Assembly (NCBI RefSeq): GCF_021341785.1
Contig: NZ_JAJTTF010000011.1
Location: forward strand, 1-64,000
Length of the DNA: 64,000 nucleotides
Direction of reading: 5' to 3'
Origin: Microbacterium sp. Au-Mic1
GTDB lineage: Bacteria; Actinomycetota; Actinomycetes; Actinomycetales; Microbacteriaceae
Each line of letters starts with the position of its first letter. Positions within the stretch are counted from its first letter, which is position 1. A program made the position numbers and the translations under genes. The notes under the pieces are model-generated. The model made no database searches and was not told the DNA's origin. It saw only the letters and a list, made by a program, of their open reading frames with translations. This document shows positions 9,031 through 17,138 of the stretch, piece by piece.

Positions 9031-10134
9031 TCACTTGCCCCAGCAGGTGCTGCCGGCGTCGGCGGAGGTCAGGCTCTCCAGGCCGGTCTGGGCCTGGTCG
9101 GTGACGAGCTTCTGACCGGTGCTGAAGAAGTCCAGGCCGTCCGTGGTCTTCGGCTTCTCGCCGCCACGGGCGATCTTCGCGATGGCCTCCATGCCGAGCG
9201 AGGCCATCTTGGACGGGTACTGCTGCGCCGTCGCGCCGATGATGCCGTCCTTCACGTAGCCGACGCCCGTGCAGCCACCGTCGATCGACACGATCGTGAC
9301 GTCCTTCTCCTTGCCTGCGGCCTTGAGCGCCTGGTACGCGCCGTAGGCGGCCGGCTCGTTGATCGTGTAGACGACGTTGATGTCGGGGTTCTTGGAGAGC
9401 AGGGTCTCCATCGCGGAGCGACCGCCGTCCTCGGCACCCTGGGTGGCCTGGTGACCGACGATCGTGTACTCGCCGCCCTTGCCGCCGGTGTAGGAGCCGC
9501 TCTTGGCCTCGGATCCGTTCTTGCTCTTGTCGGGCACCTCGATGCCGAGGCCCTTCAGGAAGCCCTGGTCGCGGTTGGTGTCGACCGAGACGATCTGGTC
9601 GCTGAACAGGTCGAGCATCGCGATGGTGGCCTTCTTGCCGTCGAGTTTCGCGGCGGTCCACTTGCCGATCAGCTCGCCGGCCGCGAAGTTGTCGGTCGCG
9701 AAGGTGATGTCGACGGAATCGGCCGGGTCGGGAACCGTGTCGAGGGCGATCACGTACAGGCCCGCCTTGCGCGCCTTCGCGATCTCGTTGTTGACCGCGG
9801 AGCCGTTCGGCGTGATCAGGATCCCCTTGTCGCCACGGGAGATCGCGTTCTCGATCGCCTGGATCTGGCTGTCGGTGTCGCCGTCCTTCTTGCCCGCCGC
9901 GAGGGTGAGCTTGACGTTGGCCTTCTTCGCGTCCGCCTGAGCGGCGTCCTCCATCGAGACGAAGTACGGGTTCGTCGTGGTCTTGACGATCAGGGTCACG
10001 CCGACCTCGTCATTCGGACCGGCGGTCGCACCGGCCCCGCCGGTCGACGAGCACGCGCTGAGGGAGAGAGCGGCGATGGTGGCGAACGAGGCTGCGACGG
10101 CGAGCTTCGCGCGGCGGGTCATGTGGATTGGCAT
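9031..10134 (-). CDS. Sugar ABC transporter substrate-binding lipoprotein (FrcB-like)
   Basis: This is a 367-residue periplasmic-binding-protein-like lipoprotein. The signal peptide after MPIHMTRRAKLAVAA ends in the lipobox LSAC, which anchors it to the outer face of the membrane. The mature part has the Peripla_BP_4 fold pattern (VKTTTNPYFVSMEDAAQ, GILITPNGSAV, LDTVPDPADSVDITFATDN, YTINEPAAYGA, VSIDGGCTG). I prefer the ATG at 10134, with AGGA eight bases upstream, over the internal ATG at 10122. It is the first gene of the fructose import operon, read from a promoter that carries a LacI-type operator. Confidence 0.9.
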   Translation of the reverse strand: MPIHMTRRAKLAVAASFATIAALSLSACSSTGGAGATAGPNDEVGVTLIVKTTTNPYFVSMEDAAQADAKKANVKLTLAAGKKDGDTDSQIQAIENAISRGDKGILITPNGSAVNNEIAKARKAGLYVIALDTVPDPADSVDITFATDNFAAGELIGKWTAAKLDGKKATIAMLDLFSDQIVSVDTNRDQGFLKGLGIEVPDKSKNGSEAKSGSYTGGKGGEYTIVGHQATQGAEDGGRSAMETLLSKNPDINVVYTINEPAAYGAYQALKAAGKEKDVTIVSIDGGCTGVGYVKDGIIGATAQQYPSKMASLGMEAIAKIARGGEKPKTTDGLDFFSTGQKLVTDQAQTGLESLTSADAGSTCWGK

Positions 10135-10169
10135 CTTTGCTGTCCTAACAGGATTCGGGGCGACACCCC

Positions 10170-10183
10170 TGACAACGGTGTCA
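10170..10183. promoter_or_regulatory. LacI-type operator O1 (binding-protein promoter)
   Basis: TGACAACGGTGTCA is an almost perfect 14-base inverted repeat centred on CG. It matches three other sites in this locus (10249, 11379, 11468). It lies between the promoter and the start of the ABC operon. Confidence 0.65.
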
Positions 10184-10189
10184 GAGGTA

Positions 10190-10218
10190 TGTTTAATGCA
10201 TCGGTTCGCGCAGCGCAA
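10190..10218 (-). promoter_or_regulatory. Promoter of the ABC/fructokinase operon
   Basis: On the minus strand, TTGCGC (10218-10213) and TAAACA (10195-10190) are separated by exactly 17 bases. The same -35 hexamer and spacing occur at the GH32 promoter. The operator at 10170-10183 lies seven bases downstream of the -10, where a repressor would block initiation. Confidence 0.55.
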
Positions 10219-10247
10219 CCGAAACGTCAAGGAAACACAACGGGTAT

Positions 10248-11291
10248 ATGACATCGTTATCAGCGCCGAAACCACCACGGGTCACCATCCGCGAGGTGGC
10301 GCGGCACGCGGGAGTCGGCATCAAGACCGTCTCCCGGGTGGTCAACGACGAGCCCAACGTCGCACCCGCCACCGCGGCCCGTGTCCGTGCATCGATCGAG
10401 GCACTGCACTGGGAGCCGGACGCGCACGCAGCGAACCTACGCCGCACCACGACGCGGACGCGCTCGGTCGGACTGCTGCTCGGCAGCGTGTCCAACCCGT
10501 TCGCGGCGACCATGCACCGCGCGATCGAAGACGTCGCGGCGCACCGCGATGTCGCCGTGTTCGCCTCCAGCCTCGACGACGATCCGGAGCGCGAGGTCGC
10601 CGCCGTCGAGGCGTTCGTGCGGCGCAAGGTCGACGGCCTGATCCTCACCTGCGTCGCCGAGAGCCAGGACTACCTCGCCGAGCTCGTCCCCTCGGAGATG
10701 CCGGTGGTCTTCGTCGACCGCGAGCCGAGCGGGTACGCCGCCGACAGCGTCCACTCGGACAACCTCGCGGGGGCCGGCGTGGCCGCGCGGCATCTGCTCA
10801 GCTTCGGACATCGCCGCCTGGCTCTGCTCATCGATCGCCGTTCCATCTGGACGGCCCGGGAGCGAGAGCGCGGGTTCCTCGCCGCGCTGGCCGACTTCGG
10901 CGTGCCGGCCGACACGGCGACGATCGTTGCCGACCTGTCCGATCAGGATGCCGCCGAGCGCGCAGTGATGACGCTGCTGGGCGCTCCCGATGCGCCGACC
11001 GCGATCGTCAGCGGCCAGAACCTGATCACGATCGGCGCCGTGCACGCGCTGCGCAAGCTCGGGCGGCATCGCGACGTGGCCCTGGTCGGCTTCGATGATG
11101 TCGAGCTCGCCGATCTGCTCGAGCCGGGCCTGACCGTGGTCGCGCAGCGCCCGCAGGAGATGGGGCACGCTGCCGCGGAACGCCTGTTCACCTCCCTCGA
11201 CGCCGGCCAGCGTCTGGCCGCCGAACGCATCGTCATCCCGGTGGATCTGATCCCACGGGGTTCCGGCGAGATCCGGCCGCCGCGGGCCTGA
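10248..11291 (+). CDS. LacI-family transcriptional regulator of the fructan/fructose locus
   Basis: The protein has 347 residues. The helix-turn-helix VTIREVARHAGVGIKTVSRVVN spans about residues 12-33, followed by the hinge ALHWEPDAHAANLRR and a sugar-binding domain (GLLLGSVSNPFAATMHRAIED, VVFVDREPSG, LVGFDDVELADLLEPGLTVV). It is divergent from the ABC operon and upstream of the GH32 gene, and repeats of one 14-base palindrome lie in front of both and over its own start. It most likely represses the whole locus until a fructose-type inducer binds. The ATG at 10248 is the only sensible start, though no strong ribosome site precedes it. Confidence 0.9.
   Translation: MTSLSAPKPPRVTIREVARHAGVGIKTVSRVVNDEPNVAPATAARVRASIEALHWEPDAHAANLRRTTTRTRSVGLLLGSVSNPFAATMHRAIEDVAAHRDVAVFASSLDDDPEREVAAVEAFVRRKVDGLILTCVAESQDYLAELVPSEMPVVFVDREPSGYAADSVHSDNLAGAGVAARHLLSFGHRRLALLIDRRSIWTARERERGFLAALADFGVPADTATIVADLSDQDAAERAVMTLLGAPDAPTAIVSGQNLITIGAVHALRKLGRHRDVALVGFDDVELADLLEPGLTVVAQRPQEMGHAAAERLFTSLDAGQRLAAERIVIPVDLIPRGSGEIRPPRA
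10249..10262. promoter_or_regulatory. LacI-type operator O2 over the regulator start codon
   Basis: TGACATCGTTATCA overlaps the ATG of the LacI gene (10248-10250) and shares the TGACAnCG/CGnTGTCA pattern of the other sites. Its position suggests autorepression. Confidence 0.55.
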
Positions 11292-11378
11292 GCAGGCAGC
11301 GGCGCGAACGTCGGGACGTCGGAGGACTGACGAGCCGACCCCGTCGCTCGCGCCCAGCGCCGAGCCCCGAGCCCTGCC

Positions 11379-11392
11379 CGACAACGGTGTCG
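11379..11392. promoter_or_regulatory. LacI-type operator O3, upstream of GH32 promoter
   Basis: CGACAACGGTGTCG contains the same GACAACGGTGTC core as O1. It lies about 40 bases upstream of the GH32 -35 and 89 bases from O4, a spacing that could allow looping. Confidence 0.6.
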
Positions 11393-11429
11393 CGAATGAA
11401 GGCGAGAGGAGTCACTTCGCGAGGAACAC

Positions 11430-11458
11430 TTGCGCAATCGCGCGGCTCTCACTATTGT
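11430..11458 (+). promoter_or_regulatory. Promoter of the GH32 gene
   Basis: TTGCGC (11430-11435) and TATTGT (11453-11458) are separated by 17 bases. Operator O4 begins ten bases after the -10, over the expected transcription start. Confidence 0.55.
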
Positions 11459-11467
11459 CGGCGCGGG

Positions 11468-11481
11468 TGACATCGTTGTCA
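11468..11481. promoter_or_regulatory. LacI-type operator O4 at the GH32 transcription start
   Basis: TGACATCGTTGTCA is the reverse-complement form of the O1 pattern, placed just downstream of the predicted -10. A bound repressor here would block GH32 transcription. Confidence 0.65.
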
Positions 11482-11509
11482 GCCACTTCACAGGAAGGCA
11501 ACTCTCATC

Positions 11510-14500
11510 GTGAGAAGGCAAAGAAGCCGCAGGTCCTCCACGCTCATGACGGGCATCGCAGCGTGTGCGCTGCTGCTCAGCACCTCGGTCGCCGTGTCCG
11601 CTCAGGCTGCCGACGCTCCGCCGCCGGCGTCGCAGCAGTATCGGCCGCTGGTGCACTACACGCCGACGACCGACTGGATGAACGATCCCAACGGTCTCGT
11701 CTATGTCGACGGCACCTATCACCTCTTCTATCAGCACAACCCGTCCGGCACACGCTGGGGCAACATGAGCTGGGGCCACGCCACATCCGATGACCTGGTG
11801 CACTGGGTCGAGCAGCCGCTGGCCATCCCGCAGACCCTCAACGATCAGGGCCAGTCCGTCGAGGACATCTTCTCCGGATCCGTCGTCGCCGACGTGGACA
11901 ACACCTCCGGGTTCGGCGCCCCCGGTGGGCCGACCCCGCTCGTGGCGATCTACACCTCGGCGTACACGGACAAGAATCCGACCTATGCGGGAATCCAGGC
12001 GCAGTCCCTGGCCTACAGCCTCGATCACGGGCAGACCTGGACCAAGTACAGCGGGAACCCGGTGCTGAATCGGAACTCGGCGAACTTCCGCGACCCCAAA
12101 GTGTCCTGGTACGACGGCCCCGCGGGCAAGTACTGGGTGATGGTCGCCGTCGAGGCCACCGATCACAAAGTGGTGATCTCCAAGAGCACCGACCTCAAGA
12201 CCTGGACGCATCTGTCGGACTTCGGGCCCGCGAACGCCGTCGGCGGCCAGTGGGAATGCCCGGATCTGTTCCCGCTTCCGGTCGACGGCGACCCCACCCG
12301 CACCAAATGGGTCATGGTCGTCAACCTGAACCCCGGAGGCCCCAACCAGGGCAGCGCGGGACAGTACTTCGTGGGCGACTTCGACGGCACGACATTCACC
12401 AGCGAGACGACGGACGGCCCCGGCGCCCTGCCCGCGGGGACGACCTTCGCCGATTTCGAGAACGGCAGCTATGACGGCTGGACCGTGAACAACGAACCCG
12501 GTAACCGGTTCAACGGCCCGTGGGGATCCGCCCCCGCCACCGGCGCGCTGGACGGACAGAGCCCGGTGAGCGGCTTCGTCGGATCGGGGCTGGTGAACAG
12601 CTTCATGGATCACGATTGGGCCGTCGGCACGCTGCAGTCCCCCACGTTCACCATCACCGACGACTACGTCAACTTCCTCGTCGGCGGGGGCAAGCACCCG
12701 CACGTTCCCGACTCGCAGCTGACCAACAACCCGCCCGCCGGCCGGACCCTGTTCGACTTCGAACTGCCGGACGGCCAGAACCTCGCCGGCTCGGGATGGA
12801 CCCTCACGGGAGACTTCGCGACGGATCCGAACCGCAACCCGTCCACAGCCGGCGGCGACTACTACCTCGGTGCGAAGCGCATCAACACCTTCGAAGGAGG
12901 ACCCAGAGGCGACGACAACACCGGCGACATGACCTCCCCCGCCTTCACTCTCGACGGCGCGTACGTCTCGTTCCTGATCGGCGGCGGACACCGCGACGAC
13001 GGCAGCCTCGAAGCCGAGCTCATCGTGGACGGGGCCGTGGTCAGGACGGCGATGGGCAAGGACGACGGCGCCCTCAACTGGGCCTCGTGGAATGTGCAGG
13101 ACTATGCCGGCAAGCAGGCGCAGATCCGGATCCACGATGGCGCGACGGGCGGATGGGGGCACCTCACCTTCGACAACGTGGTGATCGGTGACGAGCCGGC
13201 GCAGGTGCGCTCCGACGAGACGGCGGTGAATCTCATCGTCGACGGAAAGGTCGTCCGCACCGCCACCGGGGCGAACAGTGAGAACCTCGACTGGGCGTCG
13301 TGGAACGTCCGTCAGTTCCGGGGCAAGCAGGCGAGCATCCAGGTCGTCGACAACAACCGGTTCGGCTGGGGTCACATCCTGCTGGATCAGGTGATGTTCG
13401 GCGACACGTCGGCCGCGTCGGCGCTCGACGGCTACGACTGGCTCGACCACGGGCGCGACTACTACGCGGGCGTCTCCTACGGGGGCACTCCGGCCAACGG
13501 AACGCGCATCATGCAGGCCTGGATGAACGACTGGGACTACGCCGAGAACATCCCGACATCGACGTGGCGCAGCTCGATGGCGCTGCCGCGCGAGGTGAAG
13601 CTGGTGAGCACTCCCGACGGTCCGCGGCTGAGTCAGCGCGTGGCACCCCAGGTCGATGCCCTGCTCGATCAGCCGAATGCCCAGACGCGTTCCGCGGTCG
13701 CCGTGAACGGAGCGACGGACCTCGGCCTGTCCGGCGAGGTCGCCAAGGTTCACGTCGTGCTGAATCCCGGAGCGGCGACGAGAGCCGGTATCACGGTCTT
13801 CGGGGACGGCGGCAGCGGGACGAAGATCGGCTACGACACCACCCAAGGCCGCCTGTTCCTGGACCGCACGAACTCGGGCAACGTGGGCTTTGACAGCAGG
13901 TTCCCCTCGGTGGACGGCACCCCCGTCTCGTTGCAGAGCGATGGGACAATCGCTCTCGACCTGTATCTCGACCGGGCCTCCGTGGAGCTGTTCACCGCGG
14001 ACGGGCGCACGAGCCTGACCGATCAAGTGTTTCCGAACGCGGGAGCCACCGCGATCAGCGCCTGGTCGGAGGGCGGAACGGCGACGATCGACAGCATCAC
14101 GGTCACGCCTCTGACGCAGAGCATGTTCGTGAACCATCCCGCGCCACGGGCCTTCGCGACGGTGGACCGACGTACGGTGTCGCTGACCGCCACCGCGACG
14201 GATACCCGGATCGCTCGGATCGAGTACTCCGTGAACAACGGCGCGTGGCAGCAGTACTCGGCCCCGTTCGCCGTGGACGGCGATCAGTCGGTCCCGATCG
14301 CGTTCCGGGCGACGGACCTTCGCGGAGCGACGAGCTCACCGGTCGCCGTGACCGTCGCCGCCACGCGCGTCGGAGCCGATGCCGTGCTCAAGCCGTTCGG
14401 CGCGACGAAGACGATCCTGACGGGGCAGGCGACCAACGGGTTCGCGGCGCAGATCGTCGACGGCAACGGCGGCGGCGTTCTGGGCACCGACATCACCTTC

Positions 14501-14950
14501 ACCCTCACCGGCGGGACGTTCGCCCACGGTGCGACGACGGCTGTGGCCACGACGAACGCGGCCGGCATCGCGATCGCCCCGGCAGCATCCTCTTCGACCC
14601 CGGGGACCATGTCGGTCACCGCCGTCGGGGCGGGTCAATCGGTGGCACTGCCGACGGTCGCCGTCGTCGCGCCGGTGCCCACGCTCAGCGCGGAGAGCAC
14701 GGCCGAGTCGAAGATCGTGTCGGGCAAAGTGTCGGTCCAGGTCACGGCCAGGAACACGGGCGCGAATCCCGTGACGATCAAGCTCCTGACGAAGTACGGC
14801 TCCAAGACCTTCACAGCCGTGGCACCGGGGGCGTCCGTGACGAACGAGTTCAAGACCTATCTCGCCTCGATCCCGGCGGGAGAGGCCACGATCTCGCTCA
14901 GTGACGCATCCGGCACCGCGATCACCACCACCCCCTACGCATCCCGATGA
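11510..14950 (+). CDS. Secreted GH32 fructan hydrolase (levanase/inulinase type) with inserted modules
   Basis: The protein has 1146 residues. A signal peptide spans about 1-33 (basic MRRQRSRR, then a hydrophobic core). The GH32 catalytic triad is present: D59 in WMNDPNG (56-62), D195 in FRDPKVSW and E249 in WECPDLF. The propeller is interrupted at about residues 310-637 by two related modules (TFADFENGSYDGW..., LFDFELPDGQNLAGSGW...) with repeated IVDGxVVRTAxG and WASWNV motifs. It resumes at DYYAGVSYGG, RIMQAWMNDWDYAENIP and WRSSMALPREV. A GH32 C-terminal sandwich, an OmpL47-like Ig domain and two more Ig-like domains follow; there is no LPXTG anchor. The GTG at 11510 has AGGAAGG eleven bases upstream. 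It probably releases fructose from levan or inulin for the adjacent importer. Confidence 0.9.
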   Translation: MRRQRSRRSSTLMTGIAACALLLSTSVAVSAQAADAPPPASQQYRPLVHYTPTTDWMNDPNGLVYVDGTYHLFYQHNPSGTRWGNMSWGHATSDDLVHWVEQPLAIPQTLNDQGQSVEDIFSGSVVADVDNTSGFGAPGGPTPLVAIYTSAYTDKNPTYAGIQAQSLAYSLDHGQTWTKYSGNPVLNRNSANFRDPKVSWYDGPAGKYWVMVAVEATDHKVVISKSTDLKTWTHLSDFGPANAVGGQWECPDLFPLPVDGDPTRTKWVMVVNLNPGGPNQGSAGQYFVGDFDGTTFTSETTDGPGALPAGTTFADFENGSYDGWTVNNEPGNRFNGPWGSAPATGALDGQSPVSGFVGSGLVNSFMDHDWAVGTLQSPTFTITDDYVNFLVGGGKHPHVPDSQLTNNPPAGRTLFDFELPDGQNLAGSGWTLTGDFATDPNRNPSTAGGDYYLGAKRINTFEGGPRGDDNTGDMTSPAFTLDGAYVSFLIGGGHRDDGSLEAELIVDGAVVRTAMGKDDGALNWASWNVQDYAGKQAQIRIHDGATGGWGHLTFDNVVIGDEPAQVRSDETAVNLIVDGKVVRTATGANSENLDWASWNVRQFRGKQASIQVVDNNRFGWGHILLDQVMFGDTSAASALDGYDWLDHGRDYYAGVSYGGTPANGTRIMQAWMNDWDYAENIPTSTWRSSMALPREVKLVSTPDGPRLSQRVAPQVDALLDQPNAQTRSAVAVNGATDLGLSGEVAKVHVVLNPGAATRAGITVFGDGGSGTKIGYDTTQGRLFLDRTNSGNVGFDSRFPSVDGTPVSLQSDGTIALDLYLDRASVELFTADGRTSLTDQVFPNAGATAISAWSEGGTATIDSITVTPLTQSMFVNHPAPRAFATVDRRTVSLTATATDTRIARIEYSVNNGAWQQYSAPFAVDGDQSVPIAFRATDLRGATSSPVAVTVAATRVGADAVLKPFGATKTILTGQATNGFAAQIVDGNGGGVLGTDITFTLTGGTFAHGATTAVATTNAAGIAIAPAASSSTPGTMSVTAVGAGQSVALPTVAVVAPVPTLSAESTAESKIVSGKVSVQVTARNTGANPVTIKLLTKYGSKTFTAVAPGASVTNEFKTYLASIPAGEATISLSDASGTAITTTPYASR

Positions 14951-14985
14951 CATCCCGGACAACGGTTCACCCGCGGAGAGAAGAC

Positions 14986-15441
14986 ATGACTGAACACGAT
15001 TCCCCCACCGCTCCCGAGGGCTTGACGCGACGTGCCGCACTCGTGGCGGGCGCCTGGTCGGTGCCCGTCATCGCCGCGGCGGTGGCAGCTCCCCTGGCCG
15101 CCGCCTCGACACCCCTCCTCGACGCGACAGCGTTGAACGGAGCGGGGCGGGCGTTCGACTTCGATGGAGTCTCCCCCGGGGACTCCATCGCGCTGATCAT
15201 CCAGGTCAGCGACAACGGCACTCCGTACTCGGGCAGCGCGTCCGCCGTTCTCGCCGGCGCCTCCGGGATCGCCACCTGGGACGGTGACCTCCTCGACGTC
15301 GGCGCCGATCCGAACAGCGCCTCCGCTCCCGTCGACGGCGGCGAACTGTCGCTGCCGATCGTGGTCGGAGCGCTTGGGTCCTTCTCGGTGACGGTGCTGA
15401 TCGCAAGCAGCACCTGGACCTTCTCGGTCACGCTGAGCTGA
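14986..15441 (+). CDS. Small Tat-signal exported protein with Ig-like body
   Basis: The 151-residue product starts at the ATG with GGAGAGAAG five bases upstream; another ATG at 14947 overlaps the GH32 stop but has no ribosome site. LTRRAALVAGAWSVPVIAAAV (about residues 13-33) is a twin-arginine signal followed by an AAA-type cleavage region. The mature 110 residues are Asp/Gly/Ser-rich and strand-rich, ending FSVTVLIASSTWTFSVTLS, which suggests a small beta-sandwich. I recognise no catalytic motif. Its position directly behind GH32 suggests a fructan-binding or surface accessory role, which is inference. Confidence 0.75.
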   Translation: MTEHDSPTAPEGLTRRAALVAGAWSVPVIAAAVAAPLAAASTPLLDATALNGAGRAFDFDGVSPGDSIALIIQVSDNGTPYSGSASAVLAGASGIATWDGDLLDVGADPNSASAPVDGGELSLPIVVGALGSFSVTVLIASSTWTFSVTLS

Positions 15442-15443
15442 CG

Positions 15444-15845
15444 ATGCGCACGCCCCCGCTCACCGCGGTCCTGTCCGTGCTCGCGGTCGCCGTGCTCGTG
15501 TCCGGCTGCACCGCGCCGTCGGACACGAGCCGCGTCGCGACGCCGACGCCGACGGCCACACACGGCATCAGACTCGTTTCGCCGGACGGCCCTGTCACGC
15601 TCGGCGACGAGGTTCGCATCATCGTCGAGGTGACGAACGGCCGGGCACCCGTCGCCGGTGCGCATGTCACCTTCGACGTCCTCTCGGGACCCGGGATCTA
15701 CCCGGACGGATTCGAGACGGACACCACCGACGAGGCCGGTGTGGCGACCTCTCTTCAGCTCCATGCCGATTCGCCCGGCACCATCGCCGTGCGCGTCGCC
15801 GCGGATGCGCAGTCGAAGGAGATCGACATCACGGTCGCGCCGTGA
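15444..15845 (+). CDS. Small lipoprotein with one Ig-like (Big1-type) domain
   Basis: The product has 133 residues. The signal peptide ends in the lipobox LVSGC near residue 22, so it should be membrane-anchored. After a Thr/Pro linker (TPTPTATHG) comes one bacterial Ig-like domain (LVSPDGPVTLGDEVRIIVEV..., GAHVTFDVLSGPGIYPDG, DTTDEAGVATSLQL) of the type repeated at the C-terminus of the neighbouring GH32 protein. It starts two bases after the preceding stop, so it is in the same operon. It may scaffold or tether the exported pair; no direct function can be read. Confidence 0.75.
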   Translation: MRTPPLTAVLSVLAVAVLVSGCTAPSDTSRVATPTPTATHGIRLVSPDGPVTLGDEVRIIVEVTNGRAPVAGAHVTFDVLSGPGIYPDGFETDTTDEAGVATSLQLHADSPGTIAVRVAADAQSKEIDITVAP

Positions 15846-15899
15846 CCGTGACCGTGCCTGCTCGACGGGCGCCGGTGCCCGGCCGGTCGCCGACGGCGG

Positions 15900-16526
15900 T
15901 CAGTCGGCGACGATGAGGTCCGCGACGCCCCGGCGCGCGCGGATCCGCTCGGCGTTGGGCTCGTCGACGGCCGCGACCCAGGCCTCGGCCTCGGCGGGCG
16001 TCTTCCCGAACGCGACGTGCCGGGCGACGAGTCGCTCCCGCCGCAGGTCCTGGGGCGTCTCGGCGAACCAGACCTCGGCGAGCAGACCGCGCGCGACCGC
16101 CCACGGCTCCTCCGCGTCGAGCAGGTAGTTGCCCTCGGTCACGATCAGGGCGGGTCCGGCGGCGATGCGCCGGTCCGCGGCGATCGGCTGCTCCAGAGTC
16201 CTTTCGAATCCGGGGACGTAGACCGGGTGGTCCACCTCGGTGAGCGCCCGGCGCAACGTCGCCGCGTACCCCCATCCGTCGAAGGTCTCGATCGCCCCTT
16301 TGCGGTCGACCAGCCCCAGAGACCGGAGGCTGCCGTCGCCGAGATGGAACCCGTCCATCGGGAGCCACGCGACCGCGACCCCTCGTTCCTCCAGCGCCGC
16401 GATCAGGGCCAGGGTCAGCGTCGTCTTGCCGGATCCCGGCTCCCCTGCGATGCCGAGCGCCACACGGTCCGCGCGCCCCGCAAGACGTTCGGCACGGTCG
16501 ATGAGGGCAGGGGCGACGGTCGGCAC
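15900..16526 (-). CDS. P-loop nucleoside/nucleotide kinase family protein (uridine-kinase-like)
   Basis: The 208-residue protein has Walker A GEPGSGKTTL near residues 27-36, then the substrate-site motif WLPMDGFHLGDGSLRSLGLVDRKGA and TEGNYLLDAEEPW. These are shared with uridine kinase/phosphoribulokinase-like proteins and the YggC/FrcK-like group. Because some members phosphorylate fructose and this gene faces the fructan locus, a sugar kinase role is possible. The start is taken as the GTG at 16526; there is no clear ribosome site, and TACCAT lies six bases upstream, so the message may be leaderless. Confidence 0.75.
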   Translation of the reverse strand: MPTVAPALIDRAERLAGRADRVALGIAGEPGSGKTTLTLALIAALEERGVAVAWLPMDGFHLGDGSLRSLGLVDRKGAIETFDGWGYAATLRRALTEVDHPVYVPGFERTLEQPIAADRRIAAGPALIVTEGNYLLDAEEPWAVARGLLAEVWFAETPQDLRRERLVARHVAFGKTPAEAEAWVAAVDEPNAERIRARRGVADLIVAD

Positions 16527-16660
16527 CCGGGAATGGTACCGGATCAGGCCTTGCCGGACCGGTGCCCGCCGTCCGCCCGGCCTCGGGAACCGCCCGGGCG
16601 GACGGCCGGGATCCCGCCGCATCCCGGCCGTCGCGCGGCTGGATCGCCGGCGCCCGCGGT

Positions 16661-17035
16661 TCAGGCGGTGCCGAAGGGGTTGTCGATGACGTAGCGCCAT
16701 CCGTGCCGCTCGTCGTGAACGGCCACGTCCGCCGTCGTGCCGGCGAGGTGGATCTCGGACCCGTCGGGGCCGGTGCCGCTGATCGTCCAGTCGGCGATCG
16801 CCAGACCGGTGCTCCCCGTCTGGAACACGTGGCGCACGGTCATGGTGATGGGCAGGTTCAGCCCGAGGAACTGCTCCAGCGCGCCGCGCACGGCGTCCTG
16901 GCCGGTGACGGGGGTGCCCGGCGCGGGCACGAACACGACGTCCTCGGTGTTGAGCGCCATCAGTCCCTCGAGATCGCGTGCGTTGAAGCGGTCCGCGAAG
17001 GCAAGGTTGAGCTGGTCGAGAGCGGTCACGGTCAT
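16661..17035 (-). CDS. SnoaL-like/NTF2-fold protein (SgcJ/EcaC-type)
   Basis: The 124-residue protein has the NTF2-like pattern: an N-terminal helix (LDQLNLAFADRFNARDLEGL), ALNTEDVVFVPAPGTPVTGQDAVRGAL, and a C-terminal sheet ending GWRYVIDNPFGTA. This fold covers polyketide cyclases, ketosteroid isomerases and the regulatory domain fused to ECF41 sigma factors. It lies about 100 bases downstream of an ECF sigma gene and is preceded by an ECF41-like promoter, so it may be a target or stand-alone partner of that sigma factor. No catalytic assignment is safe. Confidence 0.8.
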   Translation of the reverse strand: MTVTALDQLNLAFADRFNARDLEGLMALNTEDVVFVPAPGTPVTGQDAVRGALEQFLGLNLPITMTVRHVFQTGSTGLAIADWTISGTGPDGSEIHLAGTTADVAVHDERHGWRYVIDNPFGTA

Positions 17036-17085
17036 GAGGTTTCCCTTCTTCCGAGACCCGCACGGTGCGGGCCTTCAGAGAGGAA

Positions 17086-17111
17086 GACGCCCCTGACACA
17101 GAAGTGTGACA
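17086..17111 (-). promoter_or_regulatory. ECF41-like promoter before the SnoaL-like gene
   Basis: On the minus strand, TGTCACA (17111-17105) is followed after 15 bases by CGTC (17089-17086), 51 bases upstream of the SnoaL-like ATG. As I recall the ECF41-group motif, it is TGTCACA-N16-CGTC; this differs by one base in spacing. Confidence 0.5.
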
Positions 17112-17138
17112 AAGCCGACGAGGAGGCAGCAGCCCGGG

